Assembly: GCF_000337175.1 (NCBI RefSeq)
Contig: NZ_AOIJ01000038.1
Location: forward strand, 1-45,040
DNA from: Natrinema gari JCM 14663
Lineage (GTDB): Archaea; Halobacteriota; Halobacteria; Halobacteriales; Natrialbaceae
Direction of reading: 5' to 3'
DNA: 45,040 nt
The translations under genes were made by a program, and so were the position numbers. Numbering within the stretch: position 1 is the first letter of the stretch; every line of letters begins with the position of its first letter. Of the stretch, positions 7,408-15,759 are shown piece after piece. Below the pieces are notes generated by a model. The model had not been told where the DNA came from. It saw only the letters and a list, made by a program, of their open reading frames with translations, and made no database searches.

Positions 7408-8565
7408 TTAGATCTGGTTGAGCTTCCGCAGGAGCTGGCCGCGGTACTCCTCGTCGCTGGTGACGCCTTTGAGTTCCAAGACGTTGCGCTCGAGTTTGTC
7501 GAGCGCGACCCGGAACGAGTTCTCCGCGCCGTAGCCTTCACCGGTGCCGGCGACCTGATCCTTGTTCGTCCGCAGGCGGATCTGACACTGCACGAGCGGC
7601 GTCCCACGGAGCTTCTCGTTGTGCTCGTGGAAGCGGACGTGAGCGTGCATCACCTGCATGTCGGCGTACTTGTCCGCGACGTCTTCGATGCTCTGGACGA
7701 TCGACTCTCGAGTGATGGTATCGAGCATCGAGATGTTCGTGATCTGAACGTCCATGTGTTCCTCCTCGGTGAACGTCAGCGCGCGCAGGACGTCCGTCTT
7801 GGTGATGACGCCGGTGACGACGCGGTCGTCGTCCGCCGGCGTGACCATCAGCCCCGCGAAATCGTTCTCGAGCATCGTCTCGACGGCTTCCTTGGCGGTC
7901 GCGTCGACCGTCGTCGTCTCGACGGGACTCGTCATGATGTCGTAGATCGGCACGTCGAGCAGGCGCTGGGTGTCGCCGACCCGATCGCCGGTCGTCGTCG
8001 TGTGGTTCTCCCGGATGACGAAGTCGGCGATGTCGTGGGTCGTCACGACCCCGGAGAGGTAGCCGTTTTCGTTCATGATCGGCAGCCGGGAGACGCCGTA
8101 CTCGCGCAGGTGGTTGATCGCCTTCCCGACCCCGTCGTCCTCGGTGAGCGTGACCGGATCGGCGGTGTAGATGTCCGCGACGGTCAGCGTATCGAGGTTC
8201 TCCAAGACCGCCTTGAGAATGGCGTCGTTGGTGATGACGCCCCAGAGGTCGCCGTTCTCGAAGACCGGCGCGACCTTGGCGTTGCTCTCGACGAGCACGC
8301 GCGCGGTCTCTCTGACGTCTTCCTGCCGGTCGACCTTGGGCGACGGCGTGCTTCGACTCGGTTTGGTGAGTGCCGCGACCTTGGCGTCGTCCTCGACGTG
8401 GGATTGGAGGATCTCCCGCTCGCTGATGACGCCCTCGTACTCCCCGTCGTCGGTGACGATAATTCCCTTGGGGTTGCCGTTCTCAAACATCGAACGGACC
8501 TTCCCCATGCGTGTGCCGACGTCGACTTCGATGAACTCCGTGGTGGCGATATCAGCGATATTCAT
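7408..8565 (-). CDS. Four-CBS-domain protein with C-terminal ribosome-hibernation-like domain (385 aa)
   Basis: Four CBS modules occupy roughly residues 1-60, 75-130, 135-195 and 205-265; repeats such as GVISEREIL, GVITNDAIL, GVVTTHDIA and GVITKTDVL mark their ends. CBS pairs bind adenine nucleotides and sense energy state. The last about 110 residues (MDVQITNISML onward, ending in ALDKLERNVLELKG) resemble the HPF/RaiA (S30AE) fold, which binds the small ribosomal subunit and silences resting ribosomes. CBS-containing hibernation factors are known in archaea, so an energy-sensing ribosome inactivator is a reasonable inference. A TATA-like TTAAATA (minus strand, 8595-8601) lies 30 bp before the ATG, and a GAAGG stretch directly precedes it. 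Confidence 0.85.
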   Translation of the reverse strand: MNIADIATTEFIEVDVGTRMGKVRSMFENGNPKGIIVTDDGEYEGVISEREILQSHVEDDAKVAALTKPSRSTPSPKVDRQEDVRETARVLVESNAKVAPVFENGDLWGVITNDAILKAVLENLDTLTVADIYTADPVTLTEDDGVGKAINHLREYGVSRLPIMNENGYLSGVVTTHDIADFVIRENHTTTTGDRVGDTQRLLDVPIYDIMTSPVETTTVDATAKEAVETMLENDFAGLMVTPADDDRVVTGVITKTDVLRALTFTEEEHMDVQITNISMLDTITRESIVQSIEDVADKYADMQVMHAHVRFHEHNEKLRGTPLVQCQIRLRTNKDQVAGTGEGYGAENSFRVALDKLERNVLELKGVTSDEEYRGQLLRKLNQI

Positions 8566-8594
8566 CCTTCTAGGGATAGCTACTGTCGCAGAGG

Positions 8595-8601
8595 TATTTA
8601 A
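8595..8601 (-). promoter_or_regulatory. TATA box of the CBS/hibernation-factor gene
   Basis: The minus strand reads CCTTAAATACC here. It lies 30-36 bp upstream of the ATG at 8565, so transcription would start within a few bases of the start codon. Confidence 0.5.
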
Positions 8602-8670
8602 GGTACTGCCCGTTTTATCGATGGGGGATCACCCAGGGGGTTTTTGTACTAGCCGTTGAATCGGCGGCCG

Positions 8671-8982
8671 ATGCTCGATATCAGCGTCTTCGGTCGCTAC
8701 ACCTACCTCCTCACGGAGGTAGTCTGGGGTACCGTCGCCGCCCTCCTGTTGCGTCGCGCGAACGCGCTTCGAAAGGCGGCGGTGACCGTCCTCGCGCTCT
8801 ACCCGATCGCCTACGTCTGGGACCGGTATACCCTTGCCGTGGGCGTCTTCGATATCAAACTCCGGACGGGAATCGACATCGCCGGCATCCCGCTCGAGGA
8901 ACACCTGTTCATGGCAGTCGTCCCCGGACTCGTCATCGGGATTCACGAGACGATCTTCGGTGACGGAGCCGCGAACTGCTGA
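8671..8982 (+). CDS. Lycopene-cyclase-domain small membrane protein (103 aa)
   Basis: The protein resembles one half of the archaeal/fungal-type lycopene beta-cyclase (CrtY/CrtYc-CrtYd), with about three hydrophobic segments. The diagnostic motif is PLEEHLFMAVVPGLVIG near residues 75-90, corresponding to the P(I/L)EE(H/F)LF signature, and AYVWDRYTLAVGVF precedes it. Full haloarchaeal cyclases have two such halves, so this single-half protein may pair with another subunit or have a new role. I chose the ATG at 8671; a TTG at 8656 would add five residues. It stands apart from any carotenoid gene in this window. Confidence 0.7.
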   Translation: MLDISVFGRYTYLLTEVVWGTVAALLLRRANALRKAAVTVLALYPIAYVWDRYTLAVGVFDIKLRTGIDIAGIPLEEHLFMAVVPGLVIGIHETIFGDGAANC

Positions 8983-9096
8983 GCGGCCCGTTTTCCGTTC
9001 CCGACGGGGCCTGCTCGTCTCGTCATGTGGACACACCGTCTCACGACATGTAAGAGATCGTGACTGTCTTGTACCGGGGGACCGATACGTAAACTA

Positions 9097-9840
9097 ATGG
9101 ACGGTCCGCGGTCCACGGCGACGGCACCCGATACGGCGGAGCGCACTGACCGTGCGCTGCTTCGGGGCGTCGCGACGATTCTCGTCGCCGTCGCCCTCGT
9201 CTGCTCGCTCGCGCTCGGAACAGCGCTGTTCGCGCCCACCCTCATCAACGGCCTCGGATTCGAGGACGGCCCCTCGCCCAGTTCCGAGCCGCCGCCGGCC
9301 GGCGAACGCACCCCCGCGGTGACCGACCCGGACGACCCCGGGAACTCGAGTTACGAGACCGATATCGAGACGATCAGATCCCCCACCGTCGAGGACTTCG
9401 TCCACGCCGAAATCAACGAGCGCCGGGCCGAGCACGATCTTCCCCCTCTCGAGTGGGACGGGACGGTCGCATCAGTCGCCCGCGCCCACGCGTACGATAT
9501 GGCCTCCGACGAGTACTTCGAACATACGAACCCCGACGGCGAAGGACCCTACGACCGGTTCGAGGACGTCGACAGCTACTGCCGCGGGTACGGCGAGAAT
9601 ATCGCCATGACGTGGGTCGATCGGCGCGTCCAGCGACCCGACAGCAACGATGTCGTCCGCTATCAGACCGCCGAAGCCCTCGCGAACGGGCTGGTCGATC
9701 AGTGGATGAACTCCACGGATCACCGGCACGCGATCCTCGAAGCGGGCGAGACGCCCCGCTGGGATCGCGCTGGCGTCGGCGTCTACATCGCCGAGGACGG
9801 CTCCGTCTACGCGGGCCAGAACTTCTGTCGCGAATGGTGA
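9097..9840 (+). CDS. CAP (SCP/PR1)-domain secreted or anchored protein (247 aa)
   Basis: A hydrophobic segment at residues 24-47 (VATILVAVALVCSLALG onward) acts as an uncleaved anchor or signal. A Pro/Ser-rich linker follows, then a CAP domain at about residues 108-247. It shows the family hallmarks VHAEINERRAEHDLPPL, ARAHAYDMA, YFEHTNPDGEGPYDRF, GENIAMTW, WMNSTDHRHAIL and GVGVYIAEDGSVYAGQNFC. The His and Glu residues that line the CAP cavity are present. Two cysteines (SYC and NFC) could form a disulfide outside the cell. Role in haloarchaea is unknown. The gene is single, with spacers of over 100 bp on both sides. Confidence 0.88.
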   Translation: MDGPRSTATAPDTAERTDRALLRGVATILVAVALVCSLALGTALFAPTLINGLGFEDGPSPSSEPPPAGERTPAVTDPDDPGNSSYETDIETIRSPTVEDFVHAEINERRAEHDLPPLEWDGTVASVARAHAYDMASDEYFEHTNPDGEGPYDRFEDVDSYCRGYGENIAMTWVDRRVQRPDSNDVVRYQTAEALANGLVDQWMNSTDHRHAILEAGETPRWDRAGVGVYIAEDGSVYAGQNFCREW

Positions 9841-9959
9841 CCGGCGGTCGGACACACCGCCTCGAGCGGTTCCGGAGACGGCGACAACGTGACAGGTGAC
9901 CGGCTGTCGGCACGGCGAACCACGTACACGTTATTAGACCCGACCGTCGTACGGTCCGT

Positions 9960-10742
9960 ATGGAGGTTCCGGAGACACTCACCGCGATCTATCGGACGGC
10001 GAGCGACCGCGATCTCAGTTTTCTCGCCGCTGGCTTCGCCTACTACGCGTTCGTCTCGCTGATCCCGCTCGTCTTGCTCGCGCTCGTGGTCGGATCGGTG
10101 ATCGGCGGCGAGCAAGCAGCCCAGCGGCTGATCACCGCCGCCGGTGATGTCCTCCCGGCGTCGGGCGAACAGTTAGTCACCAACGCATTGACGACCGAAT
10201 CGGGCCGTGCCGAGGCGACCGTCGTCGCGTTCCTCGTCGCTACCTGGGGCGCGCTCAAGGTTTTTCGCGGCCTGAGCCTCGCGTTCGATAAAGTCTACGA
10301 CGAGATCGCCGAGGACACCCTCGTCGATCAGATCAGGGACGGGCTCACCGTGATCGTCGCCGGTGCAGTCGCACTCGCTCTCATGATCGGGATCGGCGCG
10401 GCCCTCCAGTTCGTCCCCGAGACCGTACCGTTCGTCGACCTGCTCGGCTGGGTCGCGTTACTGGCGGGGCTCGTCTTCGTCTTCCTTCCGATCTACTACG
10501 TCCTCCCGCCGATCCCGGTCACCCTCCGCGAGGTGCTCCCGGGCGCGCTCTTCGCGGCCGTCGGCTGGACGATCCTCCAGTTCGGATTTCAGCTGTACGC
10601 GTCGAACGCCGCCCAGTACGAGGCTTACGGGGCCGTCGGGGCCGTCCTCCTGTTCGTCACCTGGCTGTACTTCGCCGGCATCATCATTCTCGTCGGTGCC
10701 GTCCTCAACGTCGTCCGCGTCCAACCGCCGCTCGCCGATTAA
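9960..10742 (+). CDS. YihY/BrkB family membrane protein (260 aa)
   Basis: An integral membrane protein with six predicted segments. It begins with a short cytoplasmic helix and then DLSFLAAGFAYYAFVSLIPLV, the conserved family opening. GALKVFRGLSLAFDKVYD and the late VGAVLLFVTWLYFAGIIILV are also typical of YihY/BrkB (PF03631) proteins, formerly misnamed RNase BN. Length fits the family, and the start is the ATG at 9960. A run TTATTAGA near 9931-9938 is a likely TATA box about 27 bp upstream, which fits a leaderless transcript. Function is not established; transport or envelope roles are usually proposed. Confidence 0.88.
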   Translation: MEVPETLTAIYRTASDRDLSFLAAGFAYYAFVSLIPLVLLALVVGSVIGGEQAAQRLITAAGDVLPASGEQLVTNALTTESGRAEATVVAFLVATWGALKVFRGLSLAFDKVYDEIAEDTLVDQIRDGLTVIVAGAVALALMIGIGAALQFVPETVPFVDLLGWVALLAGLVFVFLPIYYVLPPIPVTLREVLPGALFAAVGWTILQFGFQLYASNAAQYEAYGAVGAVLLFVTWLYFAGIIILVGAVLNVVRVQPPLAD

Positions 10743-10978
10743 CGCGGCCTCGGGGACGACGCCGTCTCGCTCCGCTCGAGGTGTGGAACTGAATTCTGGC
10801 GGCTATCGTCAAGGCTCGGTTTCAGCCGTTGAGCGACGGCCACCTCGTCACGATCCCGCTGAGGTGGCTGATTTCTAGCAGAGAGACCCACGGAGTTTCT
10901 GCCAGTTTCCTCTCCGCTGAACAGTACCGCCGTGCCCTGGGGGAAGGATTATGTCCCCAGCAGCGACAGACCATCACG

Positions 10979-11668
10979 ATGAGCGACGAGCAATCGACCT
11001 CCACCGCGACCGACGACGCCGGCGCGGCCGACGAGACCGATTCGACGGGCAGCTCCGAACCCGGCGGCGGTCCCCAGCGCGTCGTCTCCGAGGAGAGCGT
11101 CGACGACATCCTCGAGTCGCTGGATTCGACGCCGTCGGAATCGGCGGCGTCGGCCGACGCGGCCGTCACGACGAGCGTCTCGAGCGAGTCCGTCACCACC
11201 GTGGCCGACGAAGACGGGACGCCCACGGCCGACGAGCCGACGAGCGACGACAGCGACCACTCGACGCCGGAGCCGACCGCCGAAGCGGACCCCGCCGACG
11301 GTGGGTCGGACGAGGGCTCGAACGCCACCGACGCCGCGACGGTCGACGCGGCCGCGTCGTCGCTCCCCGACGACGCCTCGCTCGAGGACCTCGCCGCTCG
11401 CGTCGAAGAGGGAACGGTCACCGGGGCGGACGTCCGCGCATCCGAAGCCGGCGACGGGCGGGCATCGACGCCCGAGATCGACGACGTCGACCTGTCGATG
11501 GACGACCTCGAGACGAGCCACCGCGGCGGGACCGAGACCGAGACAGCGGTGCCCGACGATGCTGGCCCGCTCGCCGGCTCGGTCGACCGGGACGCGGACA
11601 CCGAGACGAACGACGAGGACGAGAGTCCCGGACTGTTCGGTCGGCTCGCGCGACTCTTCTCGAGATAA
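10979..11668 (+). CDS. Acidic low-complexity protein with C-terminal amphipathic helix (229 aa)
   Basis: The start is the ATG at 10979; the frame is open for 50 codons upstream, but that part is unlike the rest. The protein is Asp/Glu/Ser/Thr-rich and mostly disordered. Short ordered-looking stretches are SEESVDDILESLDS (about 35-50) and ASLEDLAARVEEGTVTGADV (about 130-150). The extreme C-terminus, GLFGRLARLFSR, is a basic amphipathic helix, a sharp contrast to the acidic body, and could bind a membrane or a partner protein. I do not recognise a family. Confidence 0.6.
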   Translation: MSDEQSTSTATDDAGAADETDSTGSSEPGGGPQRVVSEESVDDILESLDSTPSESAASADAAVTTSVSSESVTTVADEDGTPTADEPTSDDSDHSTPEPTAEADPADGGSDEGSNATDAATVDAAASSLPDDASLEDLAARVEEGTVTGADVRASEAGDGRASTPEIDDVDLSMDDLETSHRGGTETETAVPDDAGPLAGSVDRDADTETNDEDESPGLFGRLARLFSR

Positions 11669-11782
11669 CTGGCCGATGCGGACGCTGTCCCGGCTCGCGC
11701 CGCTCGAGTCCGCGGGACCGATCCGACGGCGGGGTCCTGTCCATCGGAACAGTGATGAGACTACATTGAACACTAAGTCGCA

Positions 11783-11992
11783 ATGTCATCGGACGACACA
11801 CGTGAGTGGGCCGAGCGTCGGAAAACGACGAACCTGCTTCTCGGGACGAATATCGTGGTGCTCGCGGCCGGGTTCATTCGGCTCGGCAACGTCGGACCGT
11901 GGATGGTACAAGTCCTCTCGGAACTCGTCCTCGTCCTCGTCCTGGTCACTGCGGTGCTTCTCGTCTTCGGGAGTCTCTTCAATCACGAGTAA
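11783..11992 (+). CDS. Small two-segment membrane protein (69 aa)
   Basis: A charged N-terminus (MSSDDTREWAERRKTT) is followed by two hydrophobic helices at about residues 17-36 and 42-66. The acidic bias of the start and the hydrophobic pair are typical of conserved small haloarchaeal membrane proteins of unknown function. The gene ends with TAA at 11990-11992 and sits about 115 bp downstream of the acidic protein gene. Confidence 0.6.
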   Translation: MSSDDTREWAERRKTTNLLLGTNIVVLAAGFIRLGNVGPWMVQVLSELVLVLVLVTAVLLVFGSLFNHE

Positions 11993-12096
11993 CACCGATC
12001 GGGATCACAGCAGGGCTGGCCCCCATTCGAACCCGTCCGTACCCGCTCTCGTGACTCACGCACTCGCTCGCGGGCGGAGAATCGGGGACGAGCGCT

Positions 12097-12122
12097 AAAA
12101 ACGAACGCACCGCTCCGTTCGT
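12097..12122 (-). terminator. Hairpin plus T-run after tRNA-Val
   Basis: On the minus strand ACGAACG pairs with CGTTCGT over an 8-nt loop, and the stem is followed directly by TTTT(T). It starts about 20 bp downstream of the tRNA-Val 3' end, so it is well placed to end that transcript. Confidence 0.6.
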
Positions 12123-12141
12123 CGCGTTAGTTCGGAAGAAG

Positions 12142-12216
12142 TGGGTTGGAGCAGATTTGAACTGCCGGCCTCCTCCATGTCAAGGAGGTGTCGTAACCAG
12201 ACTAGACCACCAACCC
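12142..12216 (-). tRNA. tRNA-Val (anticodon GAC)
   Basis: Read on the minus strand, the acceptor stem GGGTTGG pairs with CCAACCC, the anticodon stem CCTCC/GGAGG encloses TTGACAT (anticodon GAC), and GGCAGTTCAAATCTGC forms the T arm. The discriminator is A and the CCA tail is not encoded. Length is 75 nt with no intron. Confidence 0.95.
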
Positions 12217-12404
12217 TGGTTTGGCTTTCATCCGTGGCCTGCGTCGCCACGCTTTCTGACTGCACTCGTTCGTTGCTCCCCACACCAGTTGAAGGTTTCG
12301 AATCGGCCGCCGTACGGGAGTCGGAACCACGCACCCGGTCGATACGCTTAAGATGATGTACTGATTTGGGCATTACAAGACAACTACGTACATTGGTGTG
12401 CACT

Positions 12405-13421
12405 ATGAAGGAATACGTCGAACGAGTCACGGACGGGGCGGATCTCACGCAATCGGACGCTCGAGCGGCCTCGGCGGCCGTTTTCGAGGGTGCGACGGAG
12501 GCACAGATCGGCGCGTTGCTGGCGGCGCTGCGCGCGAAAGGGGAAACGGAAGCCGAGATCGCGGGCTTTGCTGAAGGGATGCGCGACGCGGCCAGAACGA
12601 TCTCGCCCGACCGGGAGCCGTTAGTCGATACCTGTGGCACCGGCGGTGACGAGTACGATACGATCAACGTCTCGACGACGAGCGCGATCGTCGCGGCCGG
12701 TGCGGGCGTCCCGGTCGCCAAGCACGGCAACTACTCCGTGTCCTCCTCGTCGGGCAGCGCGGACGTCTTAGCGGAAGTCGGCGTGAACGTCGAAGCTGAA
12801 CCGCCGGCCGTCGAGGACGCCATCGAGGACGATGGCATCGGTTTCATGCTCGCGCCGGTGTTCCACCCGGCGATGAAGGCGGTCATCGGCCCGCGCAAGG
12901 AACTGGGCATGCGGACGGTCTTCAACGTCCTCGGGCCGCTCACGAACCCCGCCGGGGCGGATGCACAGGTCGTCGGCGTCTACGACCCGGCCCTCGTCCC
13001 CGTGCTCGCGGACGCCCTCGCTCGCATGGCCATCGAGCGCGCGCTGGTCGTCCACGGTTCAGGAACCGATGAGATCGCAATTCACGGCGAGACGGTCGTT
13101 GCGGAGGTCGACAGCGATTCCGTCGAGGAATACGCGCTCGAGCCGGCCGATCTCGGGCTCGAGGAACACGACATTACGGCCATTGCCGGCGGCTCGCCGG
13201 CGGACAACGCTGAGGACATGCGCGGCATCGTCGCGGGTGACGTGACCGGCGCGAAACGCGAAGTCATCCTCGCGAACGCCGGCGCGGCGATCTACGTCGC
13301 CGGCGAGGCCGACTCGCTCGAGGCCGGCGTCGACGTGGCCCGGGAGGCGATCGACTCCGGCGCGGCGGCCCGCAAACTCGAGCGACTCCGCGGCGCGACG
13401 GCACGGGCGGGGGGACAATGA
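12405..13421 (+). CDS. trpD: Anthranilate phosphoribosyltransferase TrpD
   Basis: The enzyme joins PRPP to anthranilate, the second step of tryptophan synthesis. The protein has 338 residues. The PRPP-binding loop is clear at about residues 66-75 (DTCGTGGDEYDT). KHGNYSVSSSSGSADVLAEVG matches the conserved K-H-G-N-R...S-G-S-A-D-x-L-E stretch, and GPLTNPAGA follows near residue 180. The chosen ATG at 12405 begins MKEYVERVTDGADLTQ, the usual N-terminal helix; the frame extends 13 codons upstream without family similarity. It overlaps trpF by four bases (ATGA) and heads a trpDFEG operon. trpC, trpB and trpA are not in this window. Confidence 0.95.
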   Translation: MKEYVERVTDGADLTQSDARAASAAVFEGATEAQIGALLAALRAKGETEAEIAGFAEGMRDAARTISPDREPLVDTCGTGGDEYDTINVSTTSAIVAAGAGVPVAKHGNYSVSSSSGSADVLAEVGVNVEAEPPAVEDAIEDDGIGFMLAPVFHPAMKAVIGPRKELGMRTVFNVLGPLTNPAGADAQVVGVYDPALVPVLADALARMAIERALVVHGSGTDEIAIHGETVVAEVDSDSVEEYALEPADLGLEEHDITAIAGGSPADNAEDMRGIVAGDVTGAKREVILANAGAAIYVAGEADSLEAGVDVAREAIDSGAAARKLERLRGATARAGGQ

Positions 13422-14068
13422 CGCGGGTCAAGATCTGCGGTCTGACCAGCGACGCCGATCTCGAGGCCGCGATCGAGGCGGGCGCGGACGCGGTCGGGAT
13501 CATCTGTGATGTTTCGGTCGACACGCCCCGTGAGGTCTCGATCGAACGGGCTGCGGCGCTCGCAGCGGCCACCCCGCCGTTCGTGACGAGCGTCCTCGTG
13601 ACGATGCCGGCCGGCCCCGAGGAAGCGATCGAACTGGTCGAGACGATCGAACCCGACGCGATTCAGATCCACAGCGACATCCGGACCGGCGACCTCGCGT
13701 CCCTGCGCGCGACCCTCGAGGCGGACCTTCTGCTCGCGGTCGACGCCGACGACGCGGCGACCGCGGCGGCCTACGACGACATCGTCGACGGCCTCATCGT
13801 CGACACGCCGGGCGAGGACGGGGGTGGCGGCACCGGGCGGACCCACGACTGGGACCGGACCCGGCTGGCTGCCGCCGACCTCGAGTCGCCGCTGATCCTC
13901 GCGGGCGGCTTGACGCCCGACAACGTCGACGATGCGGTCCGCACGGTCGATCCGTTCGCGGTCGACGTCGCGAGCGGCGTGGAAAAACGTGGCGGGGTCA
14001 AAGACGCCGAGGCCGTCCGAACGTTCGTCGATCGCGCCAAAAACGCCCGCAGACCGGCGGAGCCGTAA
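13418..14068 (+). CDS. trpF: Phosphoribosylanthranilate isomerase TrpF
   Basis: A 216-residue TIM-barrel enzyme that isomerises phosphoribosylanthranilate in tryptophan synthesis. The start VKICGLTSDADLEAA holds the catalytic Cys of the K-(I/F)-C-G motif. GADAVGIICDVSVDTPREVS, DAIQIHSD (the Q-(L/I)-H motif), LILAGGLTPDNV and FAVDVASGVEKRGGVKD, with the phosphate-binding loop, follow in family order. It starts inside the trpD stop codon, which implies translational coupling, and is followed after two bases by trpE. Confidence 0.94.
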   Translation: MTRVKICGLTSDADLEAAIEAGADAVGIICDVSVDTPREVSIERAAALAAATPPFVTSVLVTMPAGPEEAIELVETIEPDAIQIHSDIRTGDLASLRATLEADLLLAVDADDAATAAAYDDIVDGLIVDTPGEDGGGGTGRTHDWDRTRLAAADLESPLILAGGLTPDNVDDAVRTVDPFAVDVASGVEKRGGVKDAEAVRTFVDRAKNARRPAEP

Positions 14069-14070
14069 CC

Positions 14071-15759
14071 GTGACCGGACACGACTCCGTCTCGATGCCG
14101 GCCGACCGGCCCGCGTTCGACATCGATCGCGAAACCTTCCGCGACTACGCGGGCACGAGCGCGGACCGGACGGATCGACCCGTCGTCGTCCACGCCGTCG
14201 CGACGCTCGGGATCGAGACGACACCGCTGGCCGCCTACGCCGCGCTCACCGGTCGCTCCGAGGCGACCGATCGCGAGCGGTCGCCGTACGCCTTCCTGCT
14301 CGAGAGCGCGGAGAAGACCGCCTCGAGCGATCCGGATGGGGCGTTCCGACCCAGCGCTGCGGGGGCCGAACGGCACGCGCGATACTCCTACGTCGGGTAC
14401 GATCCCGAGGCCGTCGTGACGGTCGAATCCGGCACGGCCACCGTCGACGCACTGTCCGACGACGCGCCCCTCGAGTCGATTCGGACGGACGCCGAGGGCG
14501 ACACCGTCGACGCGCTTCGAGCCGCGATGCCGGACGTCCGCCTCGAGAACGCGCCCGACCACGACCGCCAGCATCTGGACGGCGGACTCGTCGGCTTCCT
14601 CGCCTACGACGCCGTCTACGACCTCTGGCTCGAGGAAGTCGGCTGTGAGCGGCCCGACTCGCGGTTCCCCGACGCGCAGTTCCTGCTGACGACGAAGACG
14701 CTCACCTTCGACGAGCGCGATGGGACAGTCTCGCTGGTCTGTACGCCGGTCATCGAGGCTGACGACGACCCGGACGACGTGTACGACGCGCTCGAAACGG
14801 AAGCCGCCGCTGTCGCGGCGACGCTGCGCGAGGCCGACGAGCCCCGGACCAACGGCTTCACCCGCGAAGGCGAGCGTGCCGGACCGAAAGCGGAATACGA
14901 GGAGAGCGTCCGGCGGGCGAAAGAACACGTCCTCGATGGGGATATCTACCAGGGCGTCATCTCTAGAACGCGAGAGCTCTACGGCGACATCGATCCCATG
15001 GGCTTCTACGAGGCGATGCGGGACGTGAACCCGTCGCCGTACATGTACCTGCTCGACCACGACGATCTCACCGTCGTCGGGGCCAGCCCCGAGACCCTGA
15101 TCTCGGTGCGCGGCCGTGAAGTCATGTCGAACCCGATCGCGGGCACCTGTGATCGGGGCTCGAGTCCCGTCGAGGACCGTCGACTGGCGGGTGAGATGCT
15201 GGCCGACGGGAAGGAACGCGCCGAACACACGATGCTGGTCGATCTCGCGCGCAACGACGTGCGCCGTGTTTCGGAGCCGGGATCGGTCCACGTCGACGAG
15301 TTCATGAACGTCCTCAAGTACAGCCACGTCCAGCACATCGAGTCGACCGTGACCGGGACGGTGGCCGACGACTCGGACGGGTTCGACGCGACTCGAGCCG
15401 CCTTCCCCGCGGGAACGCTCTCGGGAGCTCCCAAGATCCGGGCGATGGAGATCATCGACGACCTGGAGTCCGACCCGCGGGGGCTCTACGGTGGTGGCGT
15501 GGGCTACTACTCGTGGACCGGCGATACGGATTTCGCGATCGTCATCCGGACTGCAACCGTTGAGGACGACGGCTCACGGGATCGGATCACGGTCCAGGCC
15601 GGCGCGGGACTGGTCGCGGACAGCGACCCCACCGCGGAGTACGAGGAGACCGAACAGAAGATGGGTGGCGTCCTTGCGGCTCTCGAGAAGATCGAACGTC
15701 CGGCCGCGGAGCAGACGGCGGACGACGACACCGACGCGACGGCAGAGGTGAGCCGATGA
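14071..15759 (+). CDS. trpE: Anthranilate synthase component I TrpE
   Basis: The chorismate-using subunit (562 residues). Conserved elements include VGFLAYDAVYDLWLE, DIYQGVISRTRELYG, NPSPYMYLL, SPETLISVRG, NPIAGTCDRG, HTMLVDLARNDV, FPAGTLSGAPKIRAMEI, YGGGVGYYSW and QAGAGLVADSDPTAEYEE, which build the Mg2+/chorismate site. The GTG at 14071, two bases after trpF, is used as start; an ATG at 14095 (MPADRPAFD) is possible. It overlaps trpG by four bases (ATGA), fitting equal production of the two subunits. It is somewhat longer than many archaeal TrpE proteins because of acidic insertions. Confidence 0.95.
   Translation: MTGHDSVSMPADRPAFDIDRETFRDYAGTSADRTDRPVVVHAVATLGIETTPLAAYAALTGRSEATDRERSPYAFLLESAEKTASSDPDGAFRPSAAGAERHARYSYVGYDPEAVVTVESGTATVDALSDDAPLESIRTDAEGDTVDALRAAMPDVRLENAPDHDRQHLDGGLVGFLAYDAVYDLWLEEVGCERPDSRFPDAQFLLTTKTLTFDERDGTVSLVCTPVIEADDDPDDVYDALETEAAAVAATLREADEPRTNGFTREGERAGPKAEYEESVRRAKEHVLDGDIYQGVISRTRELYGDIDPMGFYEAMRDVNPSPYMYLLDHDDLTVVGASPETLISVRGREVMSNPIAGTCDRGSSPVEDRRLAGEMLADGKERAEHTMLVDLARNDVRRVSEPGSVHVDEFMNVLKYSHVQHIESTVTGTVADDSDGFDATRAAFPAGTLSGAPKIRAMEIIDDLESDPRGLYGGGVGYYSWTGDTDFAIVIRTATVEDDGSRDRITVQAGAGLVADSDPTAEYEETEQKMGGVLAALEKIERPAAEQTADDDTDATAEVSR

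Noticed and set aside
7342-8601. Plus-strand frame of 419 codons opposite the CBS gene
   Set aside because: Mirror of the four-CBS protein; no domain pattern of its own.
13771-15336. Minus-strand frame of 521 codons opposite trpE and trpF
   Set aside because: Arises from GC-rich codon bias; the plus strand encodes unmistakable TrpF and TrpE motifs.
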